A stretch of 64,000 nt of DNA from Actinomycetota bacterium (GCA_020160805.1 JAIUPO010000009.1:62001-126000); one strand, 5' to 3'. Positions 17,751 to 27,910 are shown, counted from the first letter of the stretch. Made by a program: numbers and translations. Notes: generated by a model from the sequence alone, not told the origin.

Positions 17751-19730
17751 ATGACGCCCGCTCCGCCCACCCTCGACCGCCGAGTCAGCCTCGCGGTCCT
17801 GCTGCCGGCGCTCGTTGTCGGCGTGGTGGGTGCCGGGCTGTCCGGGGCGGTGGTCGCGTATGCCGTGGGCGACCCGGGCGCGGTCATGCGGTGGAGCGTG
17901 ATCGTCACCCGCATTCTGCGCGATGTCGGGGCGGCTATGACGATCGGATTCGCCCTGGTCGGGGCCTTCCTCGCACCGGAAACCACCCGGACGCACCGGC
18001 GCGCCACGGCGAGTCGGCTCGCGGCGGCGTCGGGCACGCTCTGGCTGGTCGGGCTGCTGGGCAGCGTGGTCGCGGACTTCGCCGACGTCAGTGGACTGAC
18101 GCCCAATCAGCCGCGCTTCTGGTCCCAATTCTTCGGGCTGTCCTGGGAGTTGGGCCTGACCCGGATGGGCATCATCAGTGCCTTCCTGGTCGGGATCATT
18201 GTCGTGATCTGCAGCGCCCCGCGTGGGCGCACAGGCCTGGCCTGGTCGGTCATGCTGGGCTGGCTGGCCCTCCTGCCGCAAGCGCTCGCCGGCCATGCGT
18301 CGGTCAGCCGCGATCACATGAGTGCCATCAACGGCCTGGCCGTGCACCTGATCGCCGTCACAACCTGGGTCGGCGGGCTGCTCGCGCTGATCGTCCTGCG
18401 CCGCCAACTCCAACCGCATCTCGGGGTGACGGCGACGCGCTTCTCCACGGTCGCCGGGTGGTGTTATGCCGCCCTCGCCGCGAGCGGGGTGCTCATTGCG
18501 TGGTTCGGCCTCTCAAGTCCCGGCGAGCTGGCCAGCGCGTACGGCGCCCTGCTGCTCATCAAAGCTGGTGCACTCGTCCTCCTCGGACTCGCCGGCTGGC
18601 AACACCGCCGCCGGATGCTGGATCGCCTCGACGCCGACTCTCACGACAGCGGGGCCTTCGCCCGGCTGGCCTTCGGTGAACTCGTGCTCATGGGGGTCGC
18701 AATGGGCGCCGCGGTAGCGCTCTCGCGCACCCCGCCGCCGGCCGCCGAACGCCTCTCACCCGACCCGACGACCGTCTACAAACTGACCGGCTATCCCGAT
18801 CCGGGACCGCCTGGGCCGGACGCGTGGCTGACCACCTGGCATACGGACTGGCTTTGGCTCGCGGTCGCGGCCGTCGCGGTCTTCGTCTATGTCCGCTGGG
18901 TCGTACGCCTGCACCGCCGCGGCGACCGCTGGCCGGTGTGGCAGCTGATCTGCTGGGTGCTTGGCTGGGCGGTCTTCGTCTATTCGATGTGTGGTGCGCC
19001 GGGGGTCTACGGCCGAATCCTGTTCTCCTGGCACATGATCATGCATATGACGATCGCCATGCTCGTCCCGCTGCTGCTCGTTCCGGCAGCGCCGATCACA
19101 CTGGCGCTGCGCGCGCTGCCCGCCCGCCGAGACAAGACGCTGGGGCCGCGCGAGTTCTTGCTCGCGCTGGTGCACTCGCGCTATCTACAGGTCGTCGCCA
19201 ATCCGGTCGTCGCTGCGGTCATCTTCTTCTTCAGCCTGGCGACCTTCTACTTCACACCGCTCTTCTATTACGCGCTCGCCACCCACACCGGCCACATCCT
19301 CATGACGGTGCACTTCTTGCTCTCGGGCTATCTGTTCACCTGGGTACTCGTGGGCACCGACCCCGGCCCGCGCAAGTGGCCACCGCTGATCCTGCTCGTG
19401 ATCCTGTTCGCGACGATCTCCTTCCACGCCTTCCTCGGGGTCATCATCACCGGCAGCCACACGCTGCTCGCGCCGGAGTTCTATACCCAGCTCGGCTTGC
19501 CGTGGTTGCCGGACCCGCTCGCCGACCAGCAGAAGGGCGGCGCGATCGCCTGGGGTGTCGGCGAGGCGCCGACGTTGGCCCTTGCTTTGATGGTGACCGT
19601 CCAGTGGCTGCGGCAGGATCGCCGGGAGACTGAGCGGCTCGACCGGCAGGCCGAGCGCGACCACGATGCCGAGCTGACGGCATACAACGAACGCCTTGCC
19701 CGCCTCGCCGCCCGCGATCGCGGGCAGTGA
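17751..19730 (+). CDS. CopD / cytochrome c oxidase assembly (CtaG) fusion protein
   Basis: The 659-residue membrane protein has about 15 helices. The N-terminal part (about 130-340) matches the copper-resistance CopD domain, including GHASVSRDHMSAINGLAVHL with conserved His. The C-terminal half (about 370-620) matches the CtaG_2 caa3-oxidase assembly domain, with SWHMIMHMTIAMLVPLLL and the VHFLLSGYLF segment, rich in potential copper-binding Met and His. It likely moves copper across the membrane for cytochrome oxidase assembly. The fusion is common in actinobacteria. The start follows a -10 box by 7 bases. Confidence 0.85.
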   Translation: MTPAPPTLDRRVSLAVLLPALVVGVVGAGLSGAVVAYAVGDPGAVMRWSVIVTRILRDVGAAMTIGFALVGAFLAPETTRTHRRATASRLAAASGTLWLVGLLGSVVADFADVSGLTPNQPRFWSQFFGLSWELGLTRMGIISAFLVGIIVVICSAPRGRTGLAWSVMLGWLALLPQALAGHASVSRDHMSAINGLAVHLIAVTTWVGGLLALIVLRRQLQPHLGVTATRFSTVAGWCYAALAASGVLIAWFGLSSPGELASAYGALLLIKAGALVLLGLAGWQHRRRMLDRLDADSHDSGAFARLAFGELVLMGVAMGAAVALSRTPPPAAERLSPDPTTVYKLTGYPDPGPPGPDAWLTTWHTDWLWLAVAAVAVFVYVRWVVRLHRRGDRWPVWQLICWVLGWAVFVYSMCGAPGVYGRILFSWHMIMHMTIAMLVPLLLVPAAPITLALRALPARRDKTLGPREFLLALVHSRYLQVVANPVVAAVIFFFSLATFYFTPLFYYALATHTGHILMTVHFLLSGYLFTWVLVGTDPGPRKWPPLILLVILFATISFHAFLGVIITGSHTLLAPEFYTQLGLPWLPDPLADQQKGGAIAWGVGEAPTLALALMVTVQWLRQDRRETERLDRQAERDHDAELTAYNERLARLAARDRGQ

Positions 19731-19758
19731 CCGATCCGGATCGCCCCAGGAGGAGCCC

Positions 19759-20553
19759 ATGAAGGTCGCCGTCATCCAGCTCGCGTATGACGATGCCGAG
19801 CCCCTCGCCACGCGGCGCGAGCGGGCGGCGGACCTGGTGCGCGCTCAGCGCGGACACGACCTTGTCATCCTCCCGGAGCTGTGGGGCCCAACGGGTTTCG
19901 ACTATTCACGCTGGGAGGCGAGCGCCGAGCCGCTCGACGGCCCGACTATTGCCGCCTTGTCCGCGGCTGCTACCGAGATCGAGGCGCTGGTGCATTGCGG
20001 CTCGATCGTCGAGCGCCTGACGGAGCCGGGCGTCGAGGGGCGCACGCTGTGCAACACCTCGCTCGTGGCCTCGCCGACGGGCGAGCTCGTCGCGGTCTAT
20101 CGCAAGATCCACCGTTTCGGTTTCGGCGCGGGTGAGCCGAAGCTCATGGAGGCGGGGGACCAGATTGTCACCGTGGGCTTGCCCACGACCGGGCACACGG
20201 CGGCGCTCTCCACCTGCTACGACCTGCGCTTCCCCGAGCTCTACCGGCGCCAGGTCGACGCGGGCGCGGACGTCTTTCTGATTCCGGCCGCCTGGCCGAT
20301 GCCGCGGGTCGAACACTGGCGAGTGCTCGCGCGGGCGCGCGCCATCGAGAACCAATGCGTGGTGATCACCTGCAATACCGCAGGCACCCACGGTGGCTAT
20401 CAGATGGGCGGCGCGTCCGCCGTGATCTCGGCCAAGGGCGAGGTGCTCGCCGAAGCCGGGCCAGCGCAGGAGGTGCTCAGCGTCGACATCGACCTCGGCG
20501 AGATTGGGCAGTGGCGCGCGAACTTCCCGGTGTTGGCCGACCGGCGCCTCTGA
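19759..20553 (+). CDS. carbon-nitrogen hydrolase (nitrilase superfamily)
   Basis: The 264-residue protein has the three nitrilase catalytic residues: Glu in LVILPELW, Lys in YRKIHRFGF and Cys in STCYDLRFPELYR. It resembles omega-amidase/Nit2-type amidases. These hydrolyse 2-oxosuccinamate or deaminated glutathione, clearing side products of transaminases and gamma-glutamyl metabolism. ATG 19759 follows a strong AGGAGGAG site 28 bases after the CopD-CtaG stop, so the genes may be co-transcribed. The exact substrate is undetermined. Confidence 0.85.
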   Translation: MKVAVIQLAYDDAEPLATRRERAADLVRAQRGHDLVILPELWGPTGFDYSRWEASAEPLDGPTIAALSAAATEIEALVHCGSIVERLTEPGVEGRTLCNTSLVASPTGELVAVYRKIHRFGFGAGEPKLMEAGDQIVTVGLPTTGHTAALSTCYDLRFPELYRRQVDAGADVFLIPAAWPMPRVEHWRVLARARAIENQCVVITCNTAGTHGGYQMGGASAVISAKGEVLAEAGPAQEVLSVDIDLGEIGQWRANFPVLADRRL

Positions 20554-20580
20554 GCTTGCGCGTGTTCCGTTGAGGAACGG

Positions 20581-20835
20581 TCAGAGGCCGTCGACGCGGG
20601 TTTCGTCGACCTGGGTGCCAGTGTTGGGGTCGGTGCGGGTGACCCGGGTCGAGGAGTAGCCGCCCGCGGAAGTGCCGCGGTTGCCCATGACCAGCGAGAG
20701 CAGCACGGCCAGGGCGCCGCCCGCCATCATGATGTAGCCGATCATCGTCAGGTCGACGGCGCTGATGCTGTCGCGCACGGCGAAGGACAAGATGGCGCCG
20801 ACGACGAGGAGGAAGATTCCGAGGCCGACATACAT
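20581..20835 (-). CDS. small membrane protein, DUF6458-like
   Basis: The 84-residue protein has two hydrophobic helices: YVGLGIFLLVVGAILSFAV and the stretch around LTMIGYIMMAGGALAVLLSL. The tail is hydrophilic, TRTDPNTGTQVDETRVDGL. This is the arrangement of the small actinobacterial DUF6458 family, of unknown function. ATG 20835 has an AGGAG site upstream; the longer frame adds only an unlikely Arg-rich leader. It converges with the hydrolase gene across 27 bases and diverges from an MFS gene. Confidence 0.7.
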   Translation of the reverse strand: MYVGLGIFLLVVGAILSFAVRDSISAVDLTMIGYIMMAGGALAVLLSLVMGNRGTSAGGYSSTRVTRTDPNTGTQVDETRVDGL

Positions 20836-20956
20836 GAGATAACTCCTGAAGGCAGGGGTAATTCGTCGGCGCAAGGTTAGACAGAGATTGACCGCCCAGT
20901 GGGCCTTAGCGGTCGCCTAATTTGGCGAGGGAATCCCGTAGAACGATTCCAACAGC

Positions 20957-22261
20957 ATGACTGCTGCCCCGGTCGCGACGAGATCGGCCGGGCCGGGCAG
21001 CACCCGGTCGGCCCGTGCCTTCGTGGCTCTGGGAGCTTTGGCGTTGGGCGGATTCGGCGTGGGCGCCTCGGAGTTCGTCTCGATGCGTCTGCTGCCGCAG
21101 ATCTCGCAGGGCTTGCTCGGGGATCTTTTCGCTGCCGATCCGCAGGCGGCCACCGCCCGCGCCAGGTGGCTGATTGGTGCTTACGCGCTTGGCGTCGTCG
21201 TGGGCGCGCCCGTGATTGCCGTCGCCGCGGCCCGGGCGTCCCGTTCGCGCCTGACCGTGGGTCTTCTCCTCGCGCTGGCCATCGGCACCTTCGCCTCCGC
21301 GCTGGCCCCGACCTTCGAGTCGGTGCTTGCGGCGCGCTTCGTCGCCGGGCTGCCGCACGGGGCATACCTCGGGCTCGCCGCGCTCGTCGCGGGCCGCATC
21401 CTCGGCCCCGGCAACCAGGGCAAGGGCATCGCGGTCGCCATGAGCGGACTGACGATCGCCAACGTGATCGGTGTCCCGGCGATGACCTGGCTGGGGCAGG
21501 CACAGGGCTGGCGGGCGGCATACCTGCTGGCCGGGGCGATCTTCGTGCTGGCTCTCGTGCTCGCCATGCACAGCCTCCCAACACTGCCCGGCGACCCCAC
21601 CGCCAACGCTCGCCGCGAACTCTCGGCCTTCGGCAATGGCCAGGTCTGGCTCGTCATGGGGATCGGCGCGATCGGCTTCGGCGGCTTCTTCGCGGTCTAC
21701 GCCTACCTCGCCGATGTCACCACGCGGGTCACGGGCCTCGCAGACGCCGCTGTCCCCGCCGTGCTCGCGGCGACCGGCCTCGGGATGACGCTCGGCAACC
21801 TCCTCGGCGGCCGCGCCGCCGACCGCAACGGGGAGCGCGCCCTGCTCACCGGCCTCGTCGGTCTTGCCCTCTCCATGCTCGCCTTTGCGGCTCTGACGGG
21901 CAGCGCCATGGGCCTGTTCGCGGCTGCCTTCGCCGTCGGATTCGCCGCGATGTATGTCGGCCCCGCCGTCCAGGCGCGCCTCATCGCCGCTTCCGGCGAC
22001 GCCCCGCTGCTCGGTGCCTCGATGAACCACTCGGCCTTCAATGTCGGCAACACCCTCGGCGCCGTCCTCGGCGGCCAGGTCATCTCGGCCGGCTTGGGCT
22101 ACCGCGCGCCCGCCCTCGTCGGGGTAGTCCTCGCGCTCGCCGGCCTGGCGCTGGCGCTGATCAGCCTCCGCCTCGAGCGGCGCGCCGCCACCCGCCCGCC
22201 GACGTCTGCCTCCCGGCCACGTCATATGCCGCGGTTCCCTGCTGCTGAAACGGCGCGCTGA
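20957..22261 (+). CDS. MFS transporter (AraJ/DHA1-type)
   Basis: The 434-residue protein has about 12 helices. Helix 1 carries GVGASEFVSMRLLPQISQGL, typical of the AraJ/YdhP branch of DHA1 exporters, and GLPHGAYLGLAALVAG matches the family motif GxxHGxFxG. Such proteins export sugars, nucleosides or drugs; the substrate is not predictable here. It is monocistronic, with a long hairpin immediately after the stop. The C-terminal 30 residues are Arg/Pro-rich. Confidence 0.85.
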   Translation: MTAAPVATRSAGPGSTRSARAFVALGALALGGFGVGASEFVSMRLLPQISQGLLGDLFAADPQAATARARWLIGAYALGVVVGAPVIAVAAARASRSRLTVGLLLALAIGTFASALAPTFESVLAARFVAGLPHGAYLGLAALVAGRILGPGNQGKGIAVAMSGLTIANVIGVPAMTWLGQAQGWRAAYLLAGAIFVLALVLAMHSLPTLPGDPTANARRELSAFGNGQVWLVMGIGAIGFGGFFAVYAYLADVTTRVTGLADAAVPAVLAATGLGMTLGNLLGGRAADRNGERALLTGLVGLALSMLAFAALTGSAMGLFAAAFAVGFAAMYVGPAVQARLIAASGDAPLLGASMNHSAFNVGNTLGAVLGGQVISAGLGYRAPALVGVVLALAGLALALISLRLERRAATRPPTSASRPRHMPRFPAAETAR

Positions 22262-22268
22262 GGCTGAA

Positions 22269-22354
22269 GGTTTCCCGCCCGATGCCGGAACCCTTTGTTT
22301 GTGCCGGAAAGAATCTGACACGAACAAAGGGTTCTCGGCACTGGGCGGGAAACC
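22269..22354. terminator. long imperfect hairpin between convergent genes
   Basis: About 35 bases at 22269-22303 pair with 22319-22354 with a few mismatches and one offset base. Each arm carries AACCCTTTGTT and TTTCCCGCCC. It lies between the convergent MFS and acyl-CoA dehydrogenase genes and has no T-run, so it is a probable bidirectional terminator. Confidence 0.65.
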
Positions 22355-22380
22355 TACATGGGCCCGCTCAGGCTTGGTCG

Positions 22381-24252
22381 TCAGAACGCGGCCTCGGGGA
22401 CGTCCATCAGGGAGTTGTCCATGGCCTCGGCGATCGCGCGCTCGGCGGCGAGCTTGGGCAGGACATTGCGGGCATAGAACTGCGCGGCGGCGACCTTGCC
22501 GGTGTAGAAGTCCTTGTCGGCCCCGTCGGCGCCGGCATCGAGCTTGTCCTGAGCGATCGCGGCCTGGCGCAGCAGCAGCCAGCCGACGATCAGGTCGCCT
22601 GCGGCGAGCAGGATGCGGGAGGTGTTCTGCCCGACCTTGTAGACATTGGCGACATCGCCGCCGGTGCGCGGGTCGGCGGACATCAGCTGGCCGACCATCG
22701 CCGTGACGATGCCCTGCACATCCTCGACGCCCTTGGCGAGCAGTTCGCGGTCCTTGTCGAGTGTGCCGCCTTGCTGGCCGAGGTCCTTGGCGAACTCCTG
22801 GATCTGCATCGAGACCACGGACAGGGCCTGCGCCTTGTCGCGGATGATCTTGCGGAAGAAGAAGTCCAGGCCCTGGATCGCGGTCGTGCCTTCATACAGG
22901 GTGTCGATCTTGGCGTCGCGGACGTACTGCTCCACGGGGTACTCCTGCAGGAAGCCGGAGCCACCGAAGGTCTGCAGCGATTCGGTGCCGAGCAGCACCC
23001 ACGCGCGCTCGGAGCCGAGGCCCTTGACGATCGGCAGCAGTAGGTCGTTGACGCGCGACGCGAGGTCGGCCGGGCTGTCCTTCTCCAACTGTTCCGAGCC
23101 GGTCTCCAACTGCGCCTGGTCGACGACATCTTGCTGGCACGCGGTGTAGAGCACGAGCGCGCGCAGGCCCTCGGCATACGCCTTCTGCAGCATCAACGAT
23201 CGGCGCACATCCGGGTGGTGCGTGATCGTCACGCGGGGAGCGGCCTTGTCCGCCATCTGGGTCAGGTCGGCGCCCTGGACGCGGTTCTTGGCGTATTCCA
23301 GTGCGTTGAGGTAGCCCGTCGAGAGCGTGGCAATGGCCTTGGTGCCCACCAGCATTCGTGCGTGCTCGATGACGCGGAACATCTGCGCGATGCCGTCGTG
23401 GACATCGCCGAAGAGGGTGCCGATCGCCGGGTGCTGGTCGCCGAAGGTAACCTCACACGTCGTCGAGACCTTCAAGCCCATCTTGTGCTCGACATTGGTG
23501 ACATAGGCGCCATTGCGCTCGCCGAGTTCACCGGTCTCGAGGTCGACATGGAACTTCGGGACGATGAAGAGCGAGAGGCCCTTGGTGCCTGGGCCGGCGC
23601 CCTCCGGGCGGGCGAGGACGAAGTGGATGACATTGTCGACCATGTCGGACTCGGCGCTGGTGATGAAGCGCTTCACGCCCGAGACATGCCAGGTGCCGTC
23701 CTGCGCCTCAACGGCCTTGGTGCGGCCGGCGCCGACATCGGAGCCCGCGTCGGGCTCGGTCAGCACCATCGTGCAGTGCCAGCCCTTTTCGACGATCCAC
23801 TTCGCGAGCTTCTGCTGCTCCGGCGTGCCGAGGACGTACAGCAACTTCGCAAAGGCGTAGGACGCGGCGAACATCGCGATGGCCGGGTTGGCACCAAGCA
23901 CCATCTCGTTCATCGCCCACTTCATCGACGGCGGGGCGACCGTTCCGTCCAACTCGCCGGGCACGTCCACATTCCAGAAACCGGAGTCCTGGTAGGCCTG
24001 ATAGCTCTTGGCGAAGGCGGGCGGCATCGTGACCGAGTTGGTCGAGGGGTCGAAGACCGGCGGGGTGCGGTCGGACTCGACGAAGGAGGCGGCAAGCTCG
24101 TTCTCCGCGAGGCGGGCGACCTCCTTCAGCATCTCGCGCGCCGTGTCGGCGTCGATGTCCGCATACGGACCGTGCCCGAGCACCTCGCCTCGACCGAAGA
24201 CCTCAAAGAGGTTGAACTCGATGTCGCGCAGGTTGGCCTTGTAGTGACCCAT
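22381..24252 (-). CDS. fadE: acyl-CoA dehydrogenase, long (FadE) type
   Basis: The 623-residue flavoenzyme carries an N-terminal dehydrogenase part with [16 protein letters not shown] and [10 protein letters not shown]. The central FAD/acyl-CoA segment is [16 protein letters not shown]. The C-terminal flavin region is [23 protein letters not shown] with [11 protein letters not shown], and an extra C-terminal extension as in PF12806 proteins follows. It should oxidise a long-chain acyl-CoA to enoyl-CoA and hand electrons to ETF, which fits the EtfD-like reductase at 44.4 kb. A TAAGC-N4-GCTTA dyad sits upstream. Confidence 0.9.
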   Translation of the reverse strand: MGHYKANLRDIEFNLFEVFGRGEVLGHGPYADIDADTAREMLKEVARLAENELAASFVESDRTPPVFDPSTNSVTMPPAFAKSYQAYQDSGFWNVDVPGELDGTVAPPSMKWAMNEMVLGANPAIAMFAASYAFAKLLYVLGTPEQQKLAKWIVEKGWHCTMVLTEPDAGSDVGAGRTKAVEAQDGTWHVSGVKRFITSAESDMVDNVIHFVLARPEGAGPGTKGLSLFIVPKFHVDLETGELGERNGAYVTNVEHKMGLKVSTTCEVTFGDQHPAIGTLFGDVHDGIAQMFRVIEHARMLVGTKAIATLSTGYLNALEYAKNRVQGADLTQMADKAAPRVTITHHPDVRRSLMLQKAYAEGLRALVLYTACQQDVVDQAQLETGSEQLEKDSPADLASRVNDLLLPIVKGLGSERAWVLLGTESLQTFGGSGFLQEYPVEQYVRDAKIDTLYEGTTAIQGLDFFFRKIIRDKAQALSVVSMQIQEFAKDLGQQGGTLDKDRELLAKGVEDVQGIVTAMVGQLMSADPRTGGDVANVYKVGQNTSRILLAAGDLIVGWLLLRQAAIAQDKLDAGADGADKDFYTGKVAAAQFYARNVLPKLAAERAIAEAMDNSLMDVPEAAF

Positions 24253-24283
24253 GGTCGTCCCCTTTGTCCGACGGCGTGCTGAC

Positions 24284-24297
24284 TAAGCGCTTGCTTA
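24284..24297 (-). promoter_or_regulatory. operator-like dyad upstream of fadE
   Basis: TAAGC-GCTT-GCTTA forms a 5-bp-arm dyad 32 bases upstream of the fadE start. Its form resembles TetR-family operators that control fatty-acid degradation genes in actinobacteria. No TetR gene lies nearby, so the regulator would be encoded elsewhere. Confidence 0.4.
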
Positions 24298-24484
24298 CCT
24301 TCCGACGGTAGTGTGCAAGAGGTCCCGGTGGGGCGCAAGCGATTGACCGATTTCGAGCGCATTCCGTGACCCGAGACACGTTGCCGTTGCGGGACATGGC
24401 GTCCCACATCCCGTATCAGTTCGCCGATTTTCCCCTCTGCTCACGTGAGGCAGGCCAGGTGCGCCGCCAGAAGGGGAGGCAATC

Positions 24485-25381
24485 GTGCAGCCCACTGTCG
24501 TGACCGACGCCGGCATGGAGACTGATCTGATCTTTCATCGAGGCATCGACCTGCCGGAGTTCGCCGCCTTCCCGCTACTGGACAGTGCCCCCGGCCGCCA
24601 GGCGTTGCGCGACTATTACGCCGCCTTCGCCGAGATCGCGGCCAGGCACCAGCTCGCCTTGTCCTTAGAGAGCCCCACCTGGCGGGCCAATCCCGACTGG
24701 GGAGCCCGGCTGGGGTATGACGCGCCCGCCCTCGCCCGCGTGAACGCTGACGCCATGTCCTTCCTGTCCGCCTTGGCCGATGAGTATGCCGTTCCGGTCA
24801 CCTTGGTGGGAATGATCGGCCCTCGCGGAGACGGTTATGTCAGCGACGGTCCGGTGGATCCCATTGCGGCGCATCGCTATCACGCACCCCAAGTCGCCGC
24901 CCTGGTGAACGGCGGGGCGCAGCAGGTCACGGCATACACCCTGACCGAGGTGGGCGAGGCCGTGGGGATCACGCGTGCGGCGCGCGAGGTGGGAGTGCCC
25001 GTCGCGGTGGGCTTCACCGTCGAGACCGATGGACGGCTGCCCAGCGGTATGACGCTCGGCGACGCCATCGCCCGGGTGGACGAGGACGCGCCTCCGGACT
25101 CCTATCTCGTCAACTGCGCCCATCCTCGCCACATCGCCGCCGGGCTGTCCGCGGAAGCCTCGTGGCTCGGGCGCATCGAGGGCGTGCGCGTCAACGCCTC
25201 CCAGCTCTCGCACGCCGAACTCGACGAGTCAGAGGCGCTGGATGAAGGCGATATCGGGAGCCTGGCACGCGAGGTGGTCGGCCTGATTGACCTGCTGCCG
25301 AACCTGCGGCTGGTCGGCGGCTGCTGTGGGACCGACGCGCGTCACGTCGCGACAATGTGGGAGATGCTTCAACCCGGATAA
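24485..25381 (+). CDS. homocysteine S-methyltransferase family protein
   Basis: The 298-residue TIM-barrel protein has the zinc-binding cysteines expected of the family: one in YLVNCAHP (about residue 216) and the pair in VGGCCGTDARH near the C-terminus. The N-terminus VVTDAGMETDLIF matches the family's DGGMGTxL region. It probably transfers a methyl group from S-methylmethionine, SAM or a betaine to homocysteine or a related thiol. GTG 24485 is chosen for the GGGGAGG site just upstream. It overlaps the 3' end of the convergent lipoprotein gene by 13 bases. Confidence 0.82.
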   Translation: MQPTVVTDAGMETDLIFHRGIDLPEFAAFPLLDSAPGRQALRDYYAAFAEIAARHQLALSLESPTWRANPDWGARLGYDAPALARVNADAMSFLSALADEYAVPVTLVGMIGPRGDGYVSDGPVDPIAAHRYHAPQVAALVNGGAQQVTAYTLTEVGEAVGITRAAREVGVPVAVGFTVETDGRLPSGMTLGDAIARVDEDAPPDSYLVNCAHPRHIAAGLSAEASWLGRIEGVRVNASQLSHAELDESEALDEGDIGSLAREVVGLIDLLPNLRLVGGCCGTDARHVATMWEMLQPG

Positions 25382-26319
25382 GGCTGCAGTCGGCTGTGCA
25401 CGCGCACCGTGCCGGGGCCGTATGTTGTGTCGAGCTCGCGCTGGAGCGTCCCGTCGTCGTAGATCACCTCGACGTCGACGAATCCCTCCGGGCCATTTGC
25501 CGAGGAGGTGAGCACGGTCTTGTTGGTGCTGACCTCCTTCTGGATGCGCAGCAGGTCCGCCTCGGGTTTGCCGCCCTGACTGACGCACAGCATGCCGCCC
25601 CAGAGCTTTCGGAGCTCCTGTTCCGCCGCCGCGGCGTCGTGGGTCACCCGCACATTGATGATCATCTTGACCGGGTCGTTCATCGCCTCCGGCTGCTTCT
25701 CCGGGTCGGCCGGGTTGATCGACTGGTCAAGCCACGCCCCGGCATAACCGGGCAGTCGGGTGGCCGCCTCCAGCATGGCGTCCTGCGCCGCCTGGGTCGT
25801 CTTGGCCGGGTCGACGACCTGCCAGCCGCCGTCGGGCACGGGGCAGGGTGTCGTGAAACTGGGGTCTTCTGGCGCACTCGGTTTGGGCCCGGTATAGGCC
25901 TCGGGCGTGACCGGGTCGCGGGTCAACTCGAAAGTGTTCGCCTCGGCGTCGTAGTTCCCGACGACGACATAGCTACCCCACCGCACACCTGCCGCCTCCT
26001 CGGGCGACGGCGCCTTGGCCCACTCCCAGTTGGTGATCAGGGGCCCACCGCACTGTGGAGGGAGGGAGGTAGCGATGCCGCCGAGGCACAGCTGCGGGCC
26101 CTTGCCGGGCGCCTCCAAAACCGTTGCACTGGCGAAGAGTGCCCCGGGATTTCCGGGGCTGGTTCCGGTCTCGCCGTCTGCCGATGGGGTCGAGTCGGCG
26201 GTCGGGGCCGTGTTCCCGCCGTTGACGCTCGATGAGGCGCCGCCTGGGCCAGCAACCTCGCTGCCGCAGGCGGTCAGGAGCAGGGCGGTGGCGGCGACGG
26301 CGAGCAGCGAGATCCTCAT
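25369..26319 (-). CDS. secreted lipoprotein of unknown function
   Basis: ATG 26319 gives a signal peptide with lipobox LLLTACGS, then a Ser/Thr/Gly-rich linker (about 20-60) and a folded domain. That domain contains two cysteine-bearing regions (LCLGG and PPQCGG; TTPCPVPDGGW; GMLCVSQGG), which may form disulfides outside the membrane. A 33-residue N-terminal extension in the longer frame is not needed. I do not recognise the domain; it resembles uncharacterised actinobacterial surface lipoproteins. 316 residues. Confidence 0.7.
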   Translation of the reverse strand: MRISLLAVAATALLLTACGSEVAGPGGASSSVNGGNTAPTADSTPSADGETGTSPGNPGALFASATVLEAPGKGPQLCLGGIATSLPPQCGGPLITNWEWAKAPSPEEAAGVRWGSYVVVGNYDAEANTFELTRDPVTPEAYTGPKPSAPEDPSFTTPCPVPDGGWQVVDPAKTTQAAQDAMLEAATRLPGYAGAWLDQSINPADPEKQPEAMNDPVKMIINVRVTHDAAAAEQELRKLWGGMLCVSQGGKPEADLLRIQKEVSTNKTVLTSSANGPEGFVDVEVIYDDGTLQRELDTTYGPGTVRVHSRLQPYPG

Positions 26320-26378
26320 CGTGCTTCGACGCGAGCCAGAGCCCAATCGTTCCACTACGCCTCGGCTACCATCGCCCG

Positions 26379-27902
26379 GTGAATGAGCCGGGGGCCGACG
26401 GGGGCGAGCGGGCGGCATACCCCCGGCTCGACCCGGCCGACCTGGCGACCACCCTTGCGACGCTCGGGATGCTGCACGAACTCGCGCCCGACGACCCGGA
26501 CATCCAGATCATCAAGCGCGCGGCCGGGGTGATGACCAGCCGTATCCGCAAGGCCCGGCGGCGCGAGGCGCGCGAGGCGGCGATGGCCCCAGGGCGCGAA
26601 CACGACCAGCGGATCATCGCCTCGACCGCCACCGGCTCACCAGAGCGTATCGATGACGAGACCCGCGGCATACCCCTTGCAGCGCACGGGGATTCGCCAT
26701 ATGCCGGGGAACTTACCACCGCGCGCGGCTGCTATATCTGCCACGAGAAGTACACGCTCGTCGACGCCTTCTATCACTGGCTCTGCCCCCGCTGCGCCGC
26801 CTTCAGTCACGGCAAACGCGACCAGCACACCGACCTGCGCGGGAAGCGGGCGCTACTGACGGGCGGGCGCGCCAAGATCGGCATGTATATCGCGCTGATG
26901 CTGCTGCGCGATGGCGCCGACCTGACGATCACGACACGCTTTCCCCGCGATGCGGCGCGGCGCTTCGCGGCCCTGGCCGACTCGCCCGAGTGGCTTAACC
27001 GGCTGACGGTCGTCGGTATCGACCTGCGCGATGCGACCCAGGTCGTCGCGCTCGCCGACGAGGTCGCCGCCCGCGGACCGCTGGACATCCTCATCAACAA
27101 CGCCTGCCAGACCGTGCGGCGCACGCCGGGTGCCTATGCGCACCTCGTCGCCGGGGAGGCTGAGCCCCTGCCTGCGGGTATGCCGTTGCCTCGCCTCATG
27201 GCCTTCGACCGGATCTCGGAAGCCCACCCGGCCGCGCTCGTCGGAGTCATGGCCGAGCACGCACACACTCACCCGGACGGCGGGGGAGCGGCCATGGCGT
27301 CGGCGGCCTCGCTGACTTCGCTTGCGCTGCAAGCCGGTTCGGCGAGCATGGAGCGGCATCTGGCGGGGACGGCGATTGACGCGGGCGGGCTGTTGCCCGA
27401 TGACGTCCTCGTGAACTCGTGGACCCAGAAGGTGCAGGATGTCGATCCCCTGGAATTGCTGGAGGTGCAACTCTGCAATTCCGTCGCGCCCTTCCTCCTC
27501 GTCTCTCGGCTGCGGCCGGCGATGCGGGCTGCGGTTCAGGCTGGTGCCCGCCGGGCCTATGTCGTGAACGTCTCGGCCATGGAGGGGCAGTTCTCGCGCC
27601 GCTACAAGGGGCCGGGGCATCCGCATACGAACATGGCCAAGGCGGCGCTGAACATGCTCACGCGCACCTCGGCCAAGGAAATGTTCGAGACCGATCGGAT
27701 CCTGATGAGCGCCGTCGATACCGGCTGGATCACCGACGAGCGCCCGCACCGCGAGAAGCTGCGCATCGCCGCCGAGGGGTGGCACGCCCCGCTCGACCTG
27801 GTCGACGGCGCCGCCCGTGTCTACGACCCGATCGTGCGCGGCGAGGCGGGCGAGGACATCTACGGCTGCTTCCTCAAGGACTACGCGCCCCACCCCTGGT
27901 GA
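26379..27902 (+). CDS. short-chain dehydrogenase with N-terminal zinc-knuckle extension
   Basis: The 507-residue protein is about twice the usual SDR length. An N-terminal helical, Arg-rich region (1-110) leads to a C-x2-C...C-x2-C knuckle (CYICHEKY and WLCPRCAAF). The Rossmann domain follows: ALLTGGRAKIGMYIALMLL replaces the usual TGxxxGIG, then DILINNACQ. A long insertion (about 270-360) precedes the catalytic part, with NVSAMEGQFSRRYKGPGHPHTNMAKAALNML, where the S, Y and K are expected to act. GTG 26379 is the likely start. The redox substrate is unknown. Confidence 0.7.
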   Translation: MNEPGADGGERAAYPRLDPADLATTLATLGMLHELAPDDPDIQIIKRAAGVMTSRIRKARRREAREAAMAPGREHDQRIIASTATGSPERIDDETRGIPLAAHGDSPYAGELTTARGCYICHEKYTLVDAFYHWLCPRCAAFSHGKRDQHTDLRGKRALLTGGRAKIGMYIALMLLRDGADLTITTRFPRDAARRFAALADSPEWLNRLTVVGIDLRDATQVVALADEVAARGPLDILINNACQTVRRTPGAYAHLVAGEAEPLPAGMPLPRLMAFDRISEAHPAALVGVMAEHAHTHPDGGGAAMASAASLTSLALQAGSASMERHLAGTAIDAGGLLPDDVLVNSWTQKVQDVDPLELLEVQLCNSVAPFLLVSRLRPAMRAAVQAGARRAYVVNVSAMEGQFSRRYKGPGHPHTNMAKAALNMLTRTSAKEMFETDRILMSAVDTGWITDERPHREKLRIAAEGWHAPLDLVDGAARVYDPIVRGEAGEDIYGCFLKDYAPHPW

Positions 27903-27910
27903 CGGCGGAA

